Assembly: GCF_000153285.1 (NCBI RefSeq)
Contig: NZ_CH724168.1
Span: forward strand, 2,395,455-2,459,454
Direction: 5' to 3'
Length of the DNA: 64,000 bases
Source of the DNA: Synechococcus sp. WH 7805
GTDB lineage: Bacteria > Cyanobacteriota > Cyanobacteriia > PCC-6307 > Cyanobiaceae
Positions 1 to 7,847 of the stretch are shown piece by piece. Position 1 is the stretch's first letter; the number at the start of each line of letters is the position of its first letter. The position numbers and the translations under genes are program-made. Below the pieces are notes generated by a model. The model was given only the letters and a program-made list of their open reading frames with translations, had not been told where the DNA came from and ran no database searches.

Positions 1-513
1 GAAACCGTCTCTTTCGACGATGCATTCGGATCTGATGACTCCCTCGCAGTGTTGTCTCAGACTCAAACCTTTTACGGAAGTGATTGGGTGACCACTCGGA
101 CTGACAACATCACAGGCGATTCATTCCAAGTGATGATGCAGGAGGAAGAGAGGCTTAATGGCGGAGGTCATGTCACTGAATCAATTGGCTGGCTTGCAAT
201 TGAGCAGGGTAGTGCAACCGATGGAGACACCATCATTGAAGGTGGCGTAACAGCTGACAGGTTTACCCATAAATCTGCGACGCACTCCTTTGATACAAGC
301 TTTTCCTCCACGCCAACCTTGCTGACCAAACTTGATTCCTTTGATGGTAGAGATACAGCTAACTCAAGAATCCGATCAGTGAACGCCAATGGCTTTACAG
401 CCTTGATCGCCGAAGAACAGTCTCGCGATAGAGAGATTTATCACACTACAGAATCCATTTCATATCTTGCGTTAGGTGCGGACTCTGGATTCTTAACAGG
501 TGTAGCAATCTAA
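1..513 (+). CDS. C-terminal part of a secreted or surface repeat protein (truncated by window edge)
   Basis: The reading frame is open from base 1 and ends at TAA 511-513, so the N-terminus lies outside the window. The visible 170 residues hold about one and a half copies of a module with the pattern 'QTFYGSDWVTTR...FQVMMQEEE...ESIGWLAIE'. The second copy ends in 'TTESISYLALGAD'. Modules of this kind (Q-T-x-x-G-x-x-x-V-x-T-R, then E-x-I-G-Y/W-L-A) recur in large secreted or cell-surface proteins of marine bacteria. No enzyme motif is visible. T copy 1 follows 63 bases after the stop and may end the transcript. A secreted repeat protein is the best guess; the substrate or partner is unknown. 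Confidence 0.6.
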   Translation, partial: ETVSFDDAFGSDDSLAVLSQTQTFYGSDWVTTRTDNITGDSFQVMMQEEERLNGGGHVTESIGWLAIEQGSATDGDTIIEGGVTADRFTHKSATHSFDTSFSSTPTLLTKLDSFDGRDTANSRIRSVNANGFTALIAEEQSRDREIYHTTESISYLALGADSGFLTGVAI

Positions 514-575
514 AGATCAGAAGCTAATCACACCTTCATTCTCAGATTATGTAAGGAGCTTGATGCCTAGAACGA

Positions 576-680
576 GGGGCTGAAAGCCATACAAAACCCG
601 CAAGGGAAAAGCAGGGGGCGTAGGTGTCGCTATCGATCTCCCGGCAAAACATTCACCCCGCCAGCAACGGCGGGGTGAAT
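576..680 (+). repeat. T element, copy 1 (structured repeat with long perfect hairpin)
   Basis: First of five clear copies of a directly repeated segment. In order it holds GGCT-GA-AAGCC, CCC-GCAA-GGG, a GTGTCG...CGGCA hairpin with loop CTATCGATCTCC, and a hairpin ATTCACCCCGCC-AGCAAC-GGCGGGGTGAAT (651-680). In this copy the last hairpin is a perfect 12-bp stem but has no T-run after it, unlike the others. Sister copies lie near 2119, 9320, 11173 and 13394, all in the same orientation. Confidence 0.8.
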
Positions 681-683
681 GCT

Positions 684-925
684 ACTCATCCAGCACGCCA
701 TCGGTGCTCTGACCGATAGCGCCTCTACTGCTTGTTCTCCGCCAACCGTTGACGAATCTTCTGATCGATCAGATGACGCTCCTCCAGCTTCCGCTGTTGG
801 TATCCTTAGCAGGTCTTCTATCCCATTGACTTGTCATTGATCAGTCGGTTCAGGCGGTAGGTTCTCAGCAAGGAGGCAATCATCATGGCGCTGTCCAACC
901 TTCCAGGATCGTGATGAAAAATCAA
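684..925. other. No intact gene; two short minus-strand open stretches
   Basis: There is no convincing gene between T copy 1 and the membrane protein gene. The minus strand has two short open stretches in different frames: 818-886 (22 codons from ATG, starting MMIASLLRTYRLN) and about 725-803 (ending QRLAENKQ). They could be remains of one small frameshifted gene, or chance. Confidence 0.3.
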
Positions 926-1813
926 CTAACTGTTTGCTGCAGATAAATAACTTTTTTTCAAGTAAATAGTCAATGCGAAAATGGCTGAAGGTGGAACAAG
1001 GTAAAGAAGCCAAACCAGACTTGGATAATTAATAATAACCGGGCCCAGGTGAATAATTGCTACTGCGGTAATTGTGCCGCCTACCGTTGACATTATCCTG
1101 TAGGTATGCTTAACAACTCTTTCTGTCTTGGAAATATTTTTACCAAAAAAGCCGCGAATGTCGTCATATCCAAAATATCCGAGCAATGCGCTTTGCCCAG
1201 ACAAAAGCAGTCCAGCTGCAAATGGTGTTAATGGAAAACCAATATCTTGTACATTCATGGGATCTATGAAAACTGCAAAAGGAATTAAGGCGATACCAAA
1301 AATACTGCCTAAAATCGCAAAGACTCCTGAAACCAGGTCAAGGTCAAGCTTTGGCTGTGGGAACGCTGCCCATCTGTAACCTGTCAATGCTCCATATGAA
1401 CCCGAAGCAAGTACTGTAAAAAGTAAGGCGCTATTTTCATTGATCATGACTCGGGTAGAGTAAACGCCAGAAGGATTTTGTATTACTAGGTAGAGCAATA
1501 AAACTGCAGCAGAAAGAAGTGCCAAAAACACTAGAAGCACTCCAAGCTTGCCATAAATTCTATGTTTTTCTGCTCCCTTCTTTGTAGCGATTGCGCCAAT
1601 GGACAAAACCACAAATATGCATGCACTTAGAGCATGTATGTGTTCTGATATTTGAGATAGTTTCATGTATATTCCAGTGTCTACGCTTGATGGGACTTCT
1701 TGAAGAGGTGCTAAGATTAATCGAGTCCCTAAAATTACTAGGGCTAGTATTCCGATAACTGAGATCAGTCTGGTTAAGGAGCTTGATTTTGTTTTCTCTA
1801 TGATTTGATTCAT
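926..1813 (-). CDS. Multi-pass membrane protein, DUF2306-like
   Basis: Predicted 295-residue integral membrane protein with about eight hydrophobic segments. After the second segment it carries 'KGAEKHRIYGKLG', the type of short charged loop (KG-x-x-x-HR-x-x-G) seen in DUF2306-like membrane proteins of unknown function. The start chosen is ATG at 1813 (MNQIIEKTK). The frame stays open to 1906, and that upstream extension (MTMIYILF...) is also possible because no clear Shine-Dalgarno separates them. The gene runs opposite to the flanking T elements and is AT-rich compared with the core genes, which fits horizontally acquired cargo. Function is unknown. Confidence 0.65.
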   Translation of the reverse strand: MNQIIEKTKSSSLTRLISVIGILALVILGTRLILAPLQEVPSSVDTGIYMKLSQISEHIHALSACIFVVLSIGAIATKKGAEKHRIYGKLGVLLVFLALLSAAVLLLYLVIQNPSGVYSTRVMINENSALLFTVLASGSYGALTGYRWAAFPQPKLDLDLVSGVFAILGSIFGIALIPFAVFIDPMNVQDIGFPLTPFAAGLLLSGQSALLGYFGYDDIRGFFGKNISKTERVVKHTYRIMSTVGGTITAVAIIHLGPVIINYPSLVWLLYLVPPSAIFALTIYLKKSYLSAANS

Positions 1814-1906
1814 GGTTGCTTGGTTGTAATTTTTATGTTGACAAAATGCCATTGCTTCTATTGTTGTGTCAACTGAATTTATAAAAAGTATATAAATCAT
1901 GGTCAA

Positions 1907-2118
1907 GGTTTGGGCAATTATGATCTTGCCCTTTTTGAAAATTGATTGCTTTTGTAAGGAATGTCAATGTGATTCAGCTTCGCCAAGTCTCTGGGACGCC
2001 CTCTCGTGGCAGAAAACTTTTGGGATTTTTTCTATTGAAGAGTTTGTTTTGATAACCGCGATAACGCCCTATCTCCCTCCCCCCCCCCCCAATAACCTGG
2101 GAAGCCTGACGCCGTCCA
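1907..2118. other. Non-coding stretch with a 12-base C tract
   Basis: No credible gene is seen here. A run of twelve C (2079-2090) lies between the AT-rich upstream region of the membrane protein gene and T copy 2. The short open frame crossing it has proline-run composition and runs into the repeat, so it was not called. Confidence 0.4.
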
Positions 2119-2232
2119 GCGGGGCTGAGAGCCATACAAGGCACGAGTCCGGCGGGAAAAGCAGGGGGGGGTAGGTGTCGCTATCGATCTCCCGACAAAA
2201 CATTCACCCCGTCAGCAATGGCGGGGTTTTTT
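2119..2232 (+). repeat. T element, copy 2, ending in an intrinsic terminator
   Basis: Same order as copy 1: GGGCTGAGAGCC, then a GGTGTCG...CGACA hairpin with the invariant loop CTATCGATCTCC, then CCCCGTC-AGCAAT-GGCGGGG (2207-2226) followed by six T (2227-2232). The last part is a good rho-independent terminator on the plus strand. The upstream gene (926-1813) runs on the other strand, so this copy does not serve as the terminator of an adjacent plus-strand gene. Confidence 0.8.
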
Positions 2233-2245
2233 ATTGCTTGCAAGA

Positions 2246-2296
2246 GCGGGGAACACTCAAGGCAGTCACGTCGGACCGATGTCTCAAGACACCAGC
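2246..2296 (+). repeat. S element fragment (5' part only)
   Basis: The bases from AGCGGGGAACACTCAAGGCA to CTCAAGACACC match 2749-2799 with only a few changes. This is the leader and first codons (M-S-Q-D-T) of the small S-family gene. After that the match to the family is lost, so this is a truncated copy sitting directly behind T copy 2. Confidence 0.7.
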
Positions 2297-2444
2297 ACTG
2301 CCACACGATGGTGGGCTGCAACCTCAGGCAGAAGTAGTTGCAGCAAGGGCAGCACCTAAAGAAGCGATGCAAGCTCTGGGCACCGACCTAGCAAAAAGAA
2401 GTGGGCTGGGCTCCTGAGGCTGGCTAGGGAGCTCAGATCTCGAT

Positions 2445-2726
2445 ATGCAGACAGCGGCTCAGCCAGGCAAAAACCATCTGACAATCAACAGCCAACATCA
2501 AATGAACGTGGCGCGGTTTCTGCTCAGGGACGGGAACAAGGTTGGAGCTGAGGTTTCCCCAGAAGAGCTAGACGTCTTTACATACACAGATCAGAAGGGA
2601 CAGCAGATCCACGCATTAGCAACCGTCAAAGCCGAGAGGGAGTTTCTCAAGCAGGTGCCCTCGAAGCTTCTGCCCCTTTATGTACGCATGGAGCAAGCCC
2701 TAGCCAAGGCAGTTGGACGGAGCTGA
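2445..2726 (+). CDS. Hypothetical protein, 93 residues
   Basis: Open frame of 93 codons from ATG 2445 to TGA. Composition is mixed and soluble, with an amphipathic, charged C-terminal half ('EREFLKQVPSKLLPLYVRMEQALAK'-type helix). No family is recognised and no signal peptide is seen. It lies between the truncated S copy (2246-2296) and the full S copy (2749-2999). That position makes it cargo of the cassette array if it is real. The protein-like composition supports a real gene; nothing indicates a function. Confidence 0.45.
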   Translation: MQTAAQPGKNHLTINSQHQMNVARFLLRDGNKVGAEVSPEELDVFTYTDQKGQQIHALATVKAEREFLKQVPSKLLPLYVRMEQALAKAVGRS

Positions 2727-2780
2727 GCGCCTGAGGTTGGCTGAACAGCGGGGAACACTCAAGGCAGTCACGTTTGACCC

Positions 2781-2999
2781 ATGCCTCAAGACACCCGCAT
2801 TGCCCTGTACCTGATGGGGGAACTGATCTATGCCCTACGCGCCAATAACCCTGACCTCTTCAAGCGATGGCTGTCTGGTGGGGTACAAGACCTAGGGGAG
2901 CCAGTAGTGGAGGAACTGCTTCTGGACTGGCTTGACCCGTTCCTGACGGTGGAAGAACAGGACAGGCTGGTGGGTTGGCACCTGGGGGTAAGCCTCTGA
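2781..2999 (+). CDS. S-family small protein, intact copy (72 residues)
   Basis: The only S copy in the window that reads through. It encodes 72 residues beginning MPQDTRIALYLMGEL and ending 'DRLVGWHLGVSL'. Its middle, 'LLLDWLDPFLTVEEQDRL', matches the part that follows an in-frame TAG in copies at 7881 and 9474. The protein is acidic and probably helical, has no signal peptide, and belongs to no family I recognise. The 32-base leader before the ATG (2749-2780) is conserved with the fragment at 2246. A P palindrome begins at the stop codon. Conservation of frame among diverged copies suggests the protein was or is functional. Confidence 0.6.
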   Translation: MPQDTRIALYLMGELIYALRANNPDLFKRWLSGGVQDLGEPVVEELLLDWLDPFLTVEEQDRLVGWHLGVSL

Positions 3000-3060
3000 C
3001 CCAGTCGGGGGAGACAGATGGCTGAAATCGGGCGGATTTATCCCCCAGTTGGGGGATGTG
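3000..3060 (+). repeat. P palindromic repeat, copy 1
   Basis: About 60 bases bounded by CCCAGTCGGGGGAG and TCCCCCAGTTGGGGGATGTG, with a conserved middle GATGGCTGAAATCGGGCGGA. Each end is self-complementary, as in bacterial REP-type palindromes. Related copies lie at 5599, 6634 and 13482, with a diverged one at 9729. Confidence 0.75.
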
Positions 3061-3126
3061 TAAATCCTTGAGCCGCATGAAAGTGGCTTCGCCCACTTCA
3101 CTCACAGCGACTTAGCTGACTGAATC

Positions 3127-3909
3127 GTGACTTACGTAATTCCTGAAAATGAACAAGCAAACTTCAATAATCCATTCATATCGCTGCTACCTGATGAGCT
3201 TGATCGACAACTATTCGGATCTAATGACATCAATCTCGAAGGCAACGATCTCGACAATATTCTGATCGGCAACAACGGCAACAACGTTATTGATGGAGGT
3301 TTCGGTGACGACAGAATGGCCGGGGGTCGCGGCAATGATATATACTTTGTCATGGATAAGGGAGATAACGTCGTCGAACTCCCCAACGAAGGACTGGATC
3401 AGGTTGTTACAAGTAGAAGTAAATATAAACTTCCCCAAAATGTCGAGGGTCTTGCGTTTGACTTCATAGCATTTGACTCTGTCGGCATTGGCAATTCTTC
3501 TGACAACATACTCCTGGGAAATGACTTCAAAAATAAACTCAAAGGCGGAGGTGGTAATGACCTCCTTGTCGGACTTGGTGGAAAGGACAAACTAACCGGT
3601 GGAAAAGGGTTTGATGAGTTTAAATTCTTTTCAACTACCGATTCAGGCACTACTAAAAAAACACGTGATGTGATCACAGATTTCGACATTCAATTTGACT
3701 TCATTGATATCAGCTCTATTGATGCTGACCCTTTCACACCCGGAAATCAATCATTTGAATTCATCGGCTCTGAGCGATTCAGTGACATTGGTCAAGCACG
3801 CTTTTCCAACAATATCTTGAGTCTCAACATTGATGCGGATATTTTTTCTGAATTCGAAGTTTTAGTCAAAGGCGTTGACCAGTTGACACCTATCGATATA
3901 TTTCTCTGA
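3127..3909 (+). CDS. RTX-type calcium-binding secreted protein (260 residues)
   Basis: Residues about 35-75 and 130-160 carry glycine-aspartate nonapeptide repeats (NGNNVIDGGFGDDRMAGG; GGGGNDLLVGLGGKDKLTGG), which bind calcium in RTX proteins. The C-terminal 100 residues ('TDSGTTKKTRDVITDF...FIGSERFS...GQARFSNN') match the C-terminus of the LRR-RTX protein at 13680-15515 and resemble the serralysin-type C-terminal domain. RTX proteins normally leave the cell by type I secretion, led by an uncleaved C-terminal signal; no transporter gene lies in this window. There is no catalytic domain, so it may be a structural or adhesive protein. The frame of the decayed integrase begins at its stop codon. 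Confidence 0.8.
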   Translation: MTYVIPENEQANFNNPFISLLPDELDRQLFGSNDINLEGNDLDNILIGNNGNNVIDGGFGDDRMAGGRGNDIYFVMDKGDNVVELPNEGLDQVVTSRSKYKLPQNVEGLAFDFIAFDSVGIGNSSDNILLGNDFKNKLKGGGGNDLLVGLGGKDKLTGGKGFDEFKFFSTTDSGTTKKTRDVITDFDIQFDFIDISSIDADPFTPGNQSFEFIGSERFSDIGQARFSNNILSLNIDADIFSEFEVLVKGVDQLTPIDIFL

Positions 3910-4216
3910 GTTTAGAAAACCCTCTGCTGGCGAGGACTACGACAGCGACGCTGCCAAGAGCCAAACCGACATGTTCAACAAATGGCTCCAGAAGCGATGG
4001 AACGGAAGCACCAAGCTCTCGAACAAGAACGTTCGGCATAGCTGGTGCATCCGCTCGATCTTTGATCCGAAGTTCAGCGATGGACTAGCTGCAAGAGCAG
4101 CAGGTCACTCGCTGGCGCTCCACACCTCCACCTACGCCAACGCAATCGAGAAGCGCGACATGGAGGAGCAAGCCTTGCTGCTCAGAAGTACTTCCCGCAC
4201 AAAACAGGCGGAATAG
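3908..4216 (+). pseudogene. C-terminal remnant of a tyrosine recombinase (integrase)
   Basis: The frame from 3908 to TAG 4214-4216 reads as the last 100 residues of a tyrosine recombinase. It has 'NKNVRHSWCIRS' in the place of the H/K-x-x-R box and 'AGHSLALHTSTY', the GH-S box followed by a Tyr in the right spacing for the nucleophile. The catalytic N-terminal half (first Arg box) is missing and replaced by the end of the RTX gene. The layout resembles the C-terminus of the intact integrase at 24005-25267, but the sequence is diverged. It is a scar of an earlier integrated element. Confidence 0.7.
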
Positions 4217-4808
4217 TCAGCTCCTCAGTGTCATCACACTTGCTGGCTTCTTCAGCCAGTTGTGCCAACGCCACTGATTCTGCAGGGAGTGGAACGCTGC
4301 ATTCGCAGACATTCTCTTTTTTGCGAGGGAAGCGATTTCCAAGAAAAAAGGGCGGCAACTCCCAATCACGTGAAATCAGCTCCTCACCATCCGCATCTGG
4401 CCGAGCATTTTGGTGCTCCAGCTTGAGGTCAATAGCTTCCCCCCAACTGTTCCAAGGACGTTGATCATCCATGAAACGCTGGTCAGGGCAGGGGATCTTG
4501 AGGATGTCGGCGGCTCTGCACATATGGCGGAACCACCAACCAGACCAGTTCATCTCCATCACATGGTCAACGACTTCATCCGCAGTACAAACGCCAGTGG
4601 TGATGTGCCATGGCGCTGGCTTGGGATGAGCATGACGAGCGGATCTTTCTAGGAATGTCAAAAGACGTGGCAAGGCTGATTTGAAAAAAGCCCGCTTTCG
4701 CTTTGAGCAAGTCCCGTCAAGAGCGACGTCCTCTGTGACGGACCATGGGGTCCAATCCAGTTGACTCTCGTCTGTACCAATGCCATCAGAGAGAGGATTG
4801 CCTCCCAT
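4182..4808 (-). CDS. Hypothetical protein, 208 residues
   Basis: Soluble protein of 208 residues, rich in Trp and acidic residues ('MNWSGWWFRHMCRAADILKIP', 'QRPWNSWGEAIDLKLEHQ'). There are Cys pairs at 'CECSVPL' and a C-terminal 'LCGKYF'; no family is recognised. Its start ATG overlaps the stop of the gene at 4808-5242 in an ATGA arrangement, so the two are probably translated together. Its 3' end overlaps the integrase remnant by 35 bases on the other strand, consistent with a junction formed by insertion or deletion. Function is unknown. Confidence 0.55.
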   Translation of the reverse strand: MGGNPLSDGIGTDESQLDWTPWSVTEDVALDGTCSKRKRAFFKSALPRLLTFLERSARHAHPKPAPWHITTGVCTADEVVDHVMEMNWSGWWFRHMCRAADILKIPCPDQRFMDDQRPWNSWGEAIDLKLEHQNARPDADGEELISRDWELPPFFLGNRFPRKKENVCECSVPLPAESVALAQLAEEASKCDDTEELTIPPVLCGKYF

Positions 4809-5242
4809 CAGAATGAAAATGGCAGGTCAGTAGGCAAAGGCGAAAGACCTAAACGCTGACGCTCGGCATTGACGACTTGGCGACCTTCTTGAAGTAGCTT
4901 TCGCCCAGCTTGACGTCGCTTTGACCTGCACTCCTTACCGTCTTGAAAAGTCTGAGCATCCTTTAGGCATGCCTGTGTTGACTGGAGCAAAGCAAGCCTC
5001 TGGTCATGGCTACTGAGCAACCATTCGCGCCTCACTTGGAAGAGCTGCTGCTTTTGACTTTCAGTCAGCTTCGCTTCTTCTTGCAATCGTCGTTCTTGCA
5101 TTCGCTCTTGAATGCGGCGTTGCAGGAAGGATTGAGCTTGAGTCTCGCTCTGGTGCAGCGTGATTGCTGACAGAGCAACGCAAGGGATCAGCATGATGCT
5201 GCTCAAGCGAGCAGAACCGCTGGACCTCATTTTTTTGAGCAT
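4808..5242 (-). CDS. Exported helical protein, possibly LTxxQ/Spy-like (144 residues)
   Basis: The N-terminus has a positive start and a hydrophobic stretch ending near 'SETQAQS', a plausible signal peptide cleaved after A-Q-A. The mature part is almost entirely charged helix (FLQRRIQERMQERRLQEEA) followed by 'LTESQKQQLFQVRREWL'. That resembles the LTxxQ motif of periplasmic CpxP/Spy-type proteins, but only weakly. Two Cys in the second half could form a disulphide. It is the first gene of a two-gene unit with 4182-4808 (ATGA overlap). Confidence 0.55.
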   Translation of the reverse strand: MLKKMRSSGSARLSSIMLIPCVALSAITLHQSETQAQSFLQRRIQERMQERRLQEEAKLTESQKQQLFQVRREWLLSSHDQRLALLQSTQACLKDAQTFQDGKECRSKRRQAGRKLLQEGRQVVNAERQRLGLSPLPTDLPFSF

Positions 5243-5598
5243 GAGAAATCAATCCGCGTTTGAGGCGGTACGAAGGGTTCGAGTTAGTTCGAATGTCCGC
5301 AGACCCGCCTCAACGGGGATGTCTCTTTAGACCTCTGAAAAGTAGCACTGGGGTCAACCCCTTGGCGATTAGGTGAACACCAGATATGTTTTTTGTAGGT
5401 CGTCTTCGCACCACGATCTCCAGCGGTAGTGCCGTCTGGATCACGTTTGAACAGTCCGTGACTGTGAGTGAGGCAGGGTCCGTGGCCCGGTAGATGCGTC
5501 AGAAATCGTGAGCAGTCCGTGGCTGTTTGGCGCTCTGGAGCTAACTCCTGCTTCCAACGGAACTTGCTTTGGTCGTTGATGAGGACGATTGATCCTCA
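5243..5598. other. Non-coding gap, nothing recognised
   Basis: No coding frame with protein-like composition is seen on either strand between the exported helical protein and P copy 2. A short direct repeat (GAACAGTCCGTGACTGTGAG near 5451 and GAGCAGTCCGTGGCTGTTTG near 5510) is present. Confidence 0.35.
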
Positions 5599-5644
5599 CC
5601 CCACTTGAGGGAGACGACGAAAAATCCCTCAGTTGGGGGATGTG
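5599..5644 (+). repeat. P palindromic repeat, copy 2 (shortened)
   Basis: Runs from CCCCACTTGAGGGAGACGAC to TCCCTCAGTTGGGGGATGTG. The two palindromic ends of the P family are present, but the middle is about 15 bases shorter than in copies 1 and 4. It precedes the gene at 5720. Confidence 0.6.
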
Positions 5645-5719
5645 AAGGGTTGGGTGGTTCTGGAATGGTGGGAGCGGTCTTTGGCTCTTAGGAGCACCTA
5701 ACAAAACATCGCAACAATT

Positions 5720-6541
5720 ATGGATTTCACTAAACGTCAAATAATCATTGCGGGCAGTCTATCTCTAGCTGTAATTGGAACAGCAACTGTACTTTTCAAC
5801 ACGCCAGTTGTTAAAAAGACATTGGCTGGTAATGCGATTGATATCACCAATGATGTTGGGGAACGAGTTGTTGTTAAGTCGAAAACAATCCGAATTGATC
5901 CAGTTGAAAGCAAGGGTCGTCTTAAAATTCTTGCTGATAACATCCTTGATGATATGAAGTCATCAACCAAGCCTCTCGATCGTAACTCTGTGGAATCATG
6001 CGTTGACCTAGAGACAGCGGCTGAGGAGTTATCCGACTGGACACGTCTTGCGTCACGTTCGTATGCAAGTTCAACATCAAAAAGGTACGTCATAGAATAT
6101 CAACAGAAAGTTAACGATCTGACGCCTAAATGTGAAAGTGATGTTGAAAGCCTTAGAGCTGATCGTGAGAAACTAAAGATGAAATCAGATGAACTAAAAG
6201 ATATTGTTGATGCACGCAGCCGCAATGATGGTTGGAAAGACTACACACCAACCATTGCCTACAAGATTCTTTTGACTGATGTCAATGAGAAAAAGTCACT
6301 GACTAACCTGACTACTGTCTGCATGACGAAGCAAGCCGTAGATATTATGCCCGATTCGATGATTGATGATAATTATCCATATGCAAGACAATTCTATGGA
6401 AACCCTGACCAACTTGTCTTCGCTTCTAAGGGGACGATGGGGCTTGATATTGGACCTCTTGAGGACATTCGGAATGTGATTGCACAGAAGGCGTGTGAGA
6501 GCAAAGGCTTCCTAGGCGTCAATCCAGAACTGAAAGATTAA
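5720..6541 (+). CDS. Membrane-anchored hypothetical protein with coiled coil (273 residues)
   Basis: The N-terminal 'KRQIIIAGSLSLAVIGTATVLF' is a single hydrophobic segment acting as signal anchor or signal peptide. About residues 125-175 are strongly charged and helical (ESLRADREKLKMKSDELKDI), probably a coiled coil. Cys residues at about 95, 140, 205 and 264 may form disulphides if the domain is periplasmic. The gene is AT-rich compared with the core genes and lies between P copy 2 and a T-type terminator that begins about 60 bases after its stop. No family is recognised and the function is unknown. Confidence 0.6.
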   Translation: MDFTKRQIIIAGSLSLAVIGTATVLFNTPVVKKTLAGNAIDITNDVGERVVVKSKTIRIDPVESKGRLKILADNILDDMKSSTKPLDRNSVESCVDLETAAEELSDWTRLASRSYASSTSKRYVIEYQQKVNDLTPKCESDVESLRADREKLKMKSDELKDIVDARSRNDGWKDYTPTIAYKILLTDVNEKKSLTNLTTVCMTKQAVDIMPDSMIDDNYPYARQFYGNPDQLVFASKGTMGLDIGPLEDIRNVIAQKACESKGFLGVNPELKD

Positions 6542-6594
6542 CGAATGAGCAATGAATCACGACTTCGATACTTCCATGTAGGACCTGAGTTAGC

Positions 6595-6630
6595 ATTCAC
6601 CATCCCCGTCAGCAATGGCGGGATTTTTTA
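6595..6630 (+). terminator. T element copy 3, only the terminator part kept
   Basis: CCCCGTC-AGCAAT-GGCGGG (6604-6622) followed by A and six T. The hairpin and loop are identical to the end of T copy 2; the upstream T hairpins are absent. It follows the 5720-6541 gene and is joined almost directly to P copy 3, with no S segment between. Confidence 0.75.
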
Positions 6631-6633
6631 TTG

Positions 6634-6699
6634 CTCCCTTAGTTGGGGGAGGCAGACGGATGAAATCGGGTGGAGAAATCACCCAGTTGGGGGATGCGA
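6634..6699 (+). repeat. P palindromic repeat, copy 3
   Basis: From CTCCCTTAGTTGGGGGAGGC to CACCCAGTTGGGGGATGCG, with the conserved middle GATGAAATCGGGTGG. The ATG inside the end motif GGGGGATG (6694) may serve as the start of the following gene. Confidence 0.7.
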
Positions 6700-7752
6700 A
6701 ATTGCAAGCGCCTGCAGAGGATTAAAGAAATCGGTGTAGCTGCCTTGTTTCGTACTCTTGCTCGTCTTTTATTTGCTGACTCAGCATCTGAAAAAGCAGC
6801 GCCCGACAAGCGGCATGTCCGCATCCCCACGACCGCTCCCGACTTCGAGAAGTTGAAAGCGGAAGAGCGGCGGATGGACGGGGATGACCTTCCCTTCACC
6901 ATCACGACAACATGCGATGCGGCAAACCCGAGCAGCAGGAATAAGGCGTATCGGGAACACGTCGAATATGTCCTGTCGACTGAGGCTCTCTACGAACTCA
7001 CCCCTGAGGAGTACTTAGAGGGTTGGGAGCGTCAAGCAGAACTAGTCGTGTTGCCGCCTGACGAGTGGCGAATCAGCAGGCGCAGCAGAGGAGCCGTGGA
7101 GGTAGATGCGAACTGGAAGTTCACTTTCGCGGCGAAGAGCGAGGCAGATTGGCAGGTCTACCTCTACAGCGTCAAAGAGCATCCCGAGCTGTTGAAGGTC
7201 GGCATTGCGAAGGATGTGCTCAAGCGAAAGGAGAAGTACTACAGCCGCTGCCTGAAGAAATGGGTGATGCCACGGCGCGAGGCGATTCTTGTGGAGGAAC
7301 TCTTCAAGCACACCACCTACGGCCTGCACAGCACTGAGCCGCCCCGATGCAATGTCGGCAACATGCAGCGCGAAACGGTCTTGCCCGAAATCGAGGAGCT
7401 TTGGGGCGAGTACGAGGAATGCAGTGGATTCACCGAGGTTCGCAAAATCTCAAAAGACGCTGCAGTCGCGACCATTGAGCAAATCTTTCAGGACGTGCAC
7501 TGGAAGCTGAAGGTGGATGAGCTGCTTCTGAAGTACGGCATCACCACCTTTCACGGCTCACCGCCAGGAGCTTTCCGCAGTGAGATCGATGTGCCTCACC
7601 AGATGTGGCAGCTCCGGCCCCATGAAAATCAGATGGCAAGTGACTACAGCCACATTAGTGATGACGAAATCAGAGCCTGCTGTGAAGAGACCGCACAAGA
7701 AGACGAGCAAGAGGTCAGGAATAAATGCTGGCGCTCTGAGGATTGGGTTTAG
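6694..7752 (+). CDS. GIY-YIG-like domain protein (about 352 residues)
   Basis: Soluble protein with a central segment, about residues 153-205, reading 'WQVYLYSVKEHPELLKVGIA' followed by an R/K-rich helix. This matches the start of a GIY-YIG or T5orf172-type nuclease fold (Y-x-Y/L...K-V/I-G-x-A/S). The match is by pattern only, and the usual downstream Arg and Glu residues cannot be assigned with confidence. The frame is open from GTG 6670. ATG 6694, which lies in the end of P copy 3 just behind a G-run, is taken as start; a later start at ATG 6874 is possible. The C-terminus is acidic. It could be a stand-alone nuclease or a DNA-binding protein. Confidence 0.5.
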   Translation: MRNCKRLQRIKEIGVAALFRTLARLLFADSASEKAAPDKRHVRIPTTAPDFEKLKAEERRMDGDDLPFTITTTCDAANPSSRNKAYREHVEYVLSTEALYELTPEEYLEGWERQAELVVLPPDEWRISRRSRGAVEVDANWKFTFAAKSEADWQVYLYSVKEHPELLKVGIAKDVLKRKEKYYSRCLKKWVMPRREAILVEELFKHTTYGLHSTEPPRCNVGNMQRETVLPEIEELWGEYEECSGFTEVRKISKDAAVATIEQIFQDVHWKLKVDELLLKYGITTFHGSPPGAFRSEIDVPHQMWQLRPHENQMASDYSHISDDEIRACCEETAQEDEQEVRNKCWRSEDWV

Positions 7753-7847
7753 ACGACTCTGAAGCCGCTCTGCCCGATGGAGTAAGGCAGCACTCCTTCG
7801 CTTTGGTGAGTAACCAATGGTGCTGCGTACGCACAGATCAAGCGGCG

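Noticed and set aside
2175-2417. Plus-strand open frame of 80 codons
   Set aside because: It runs through the T terminator and the S leader fragment, so it would translate repeat sequence. Its composition is not protein-like.
6545-6739. Plus-strand open frame of 64 codons
   Set aside because: It reads through the T terminator remnant and P copy 3, and its product is a translation of those repeats.
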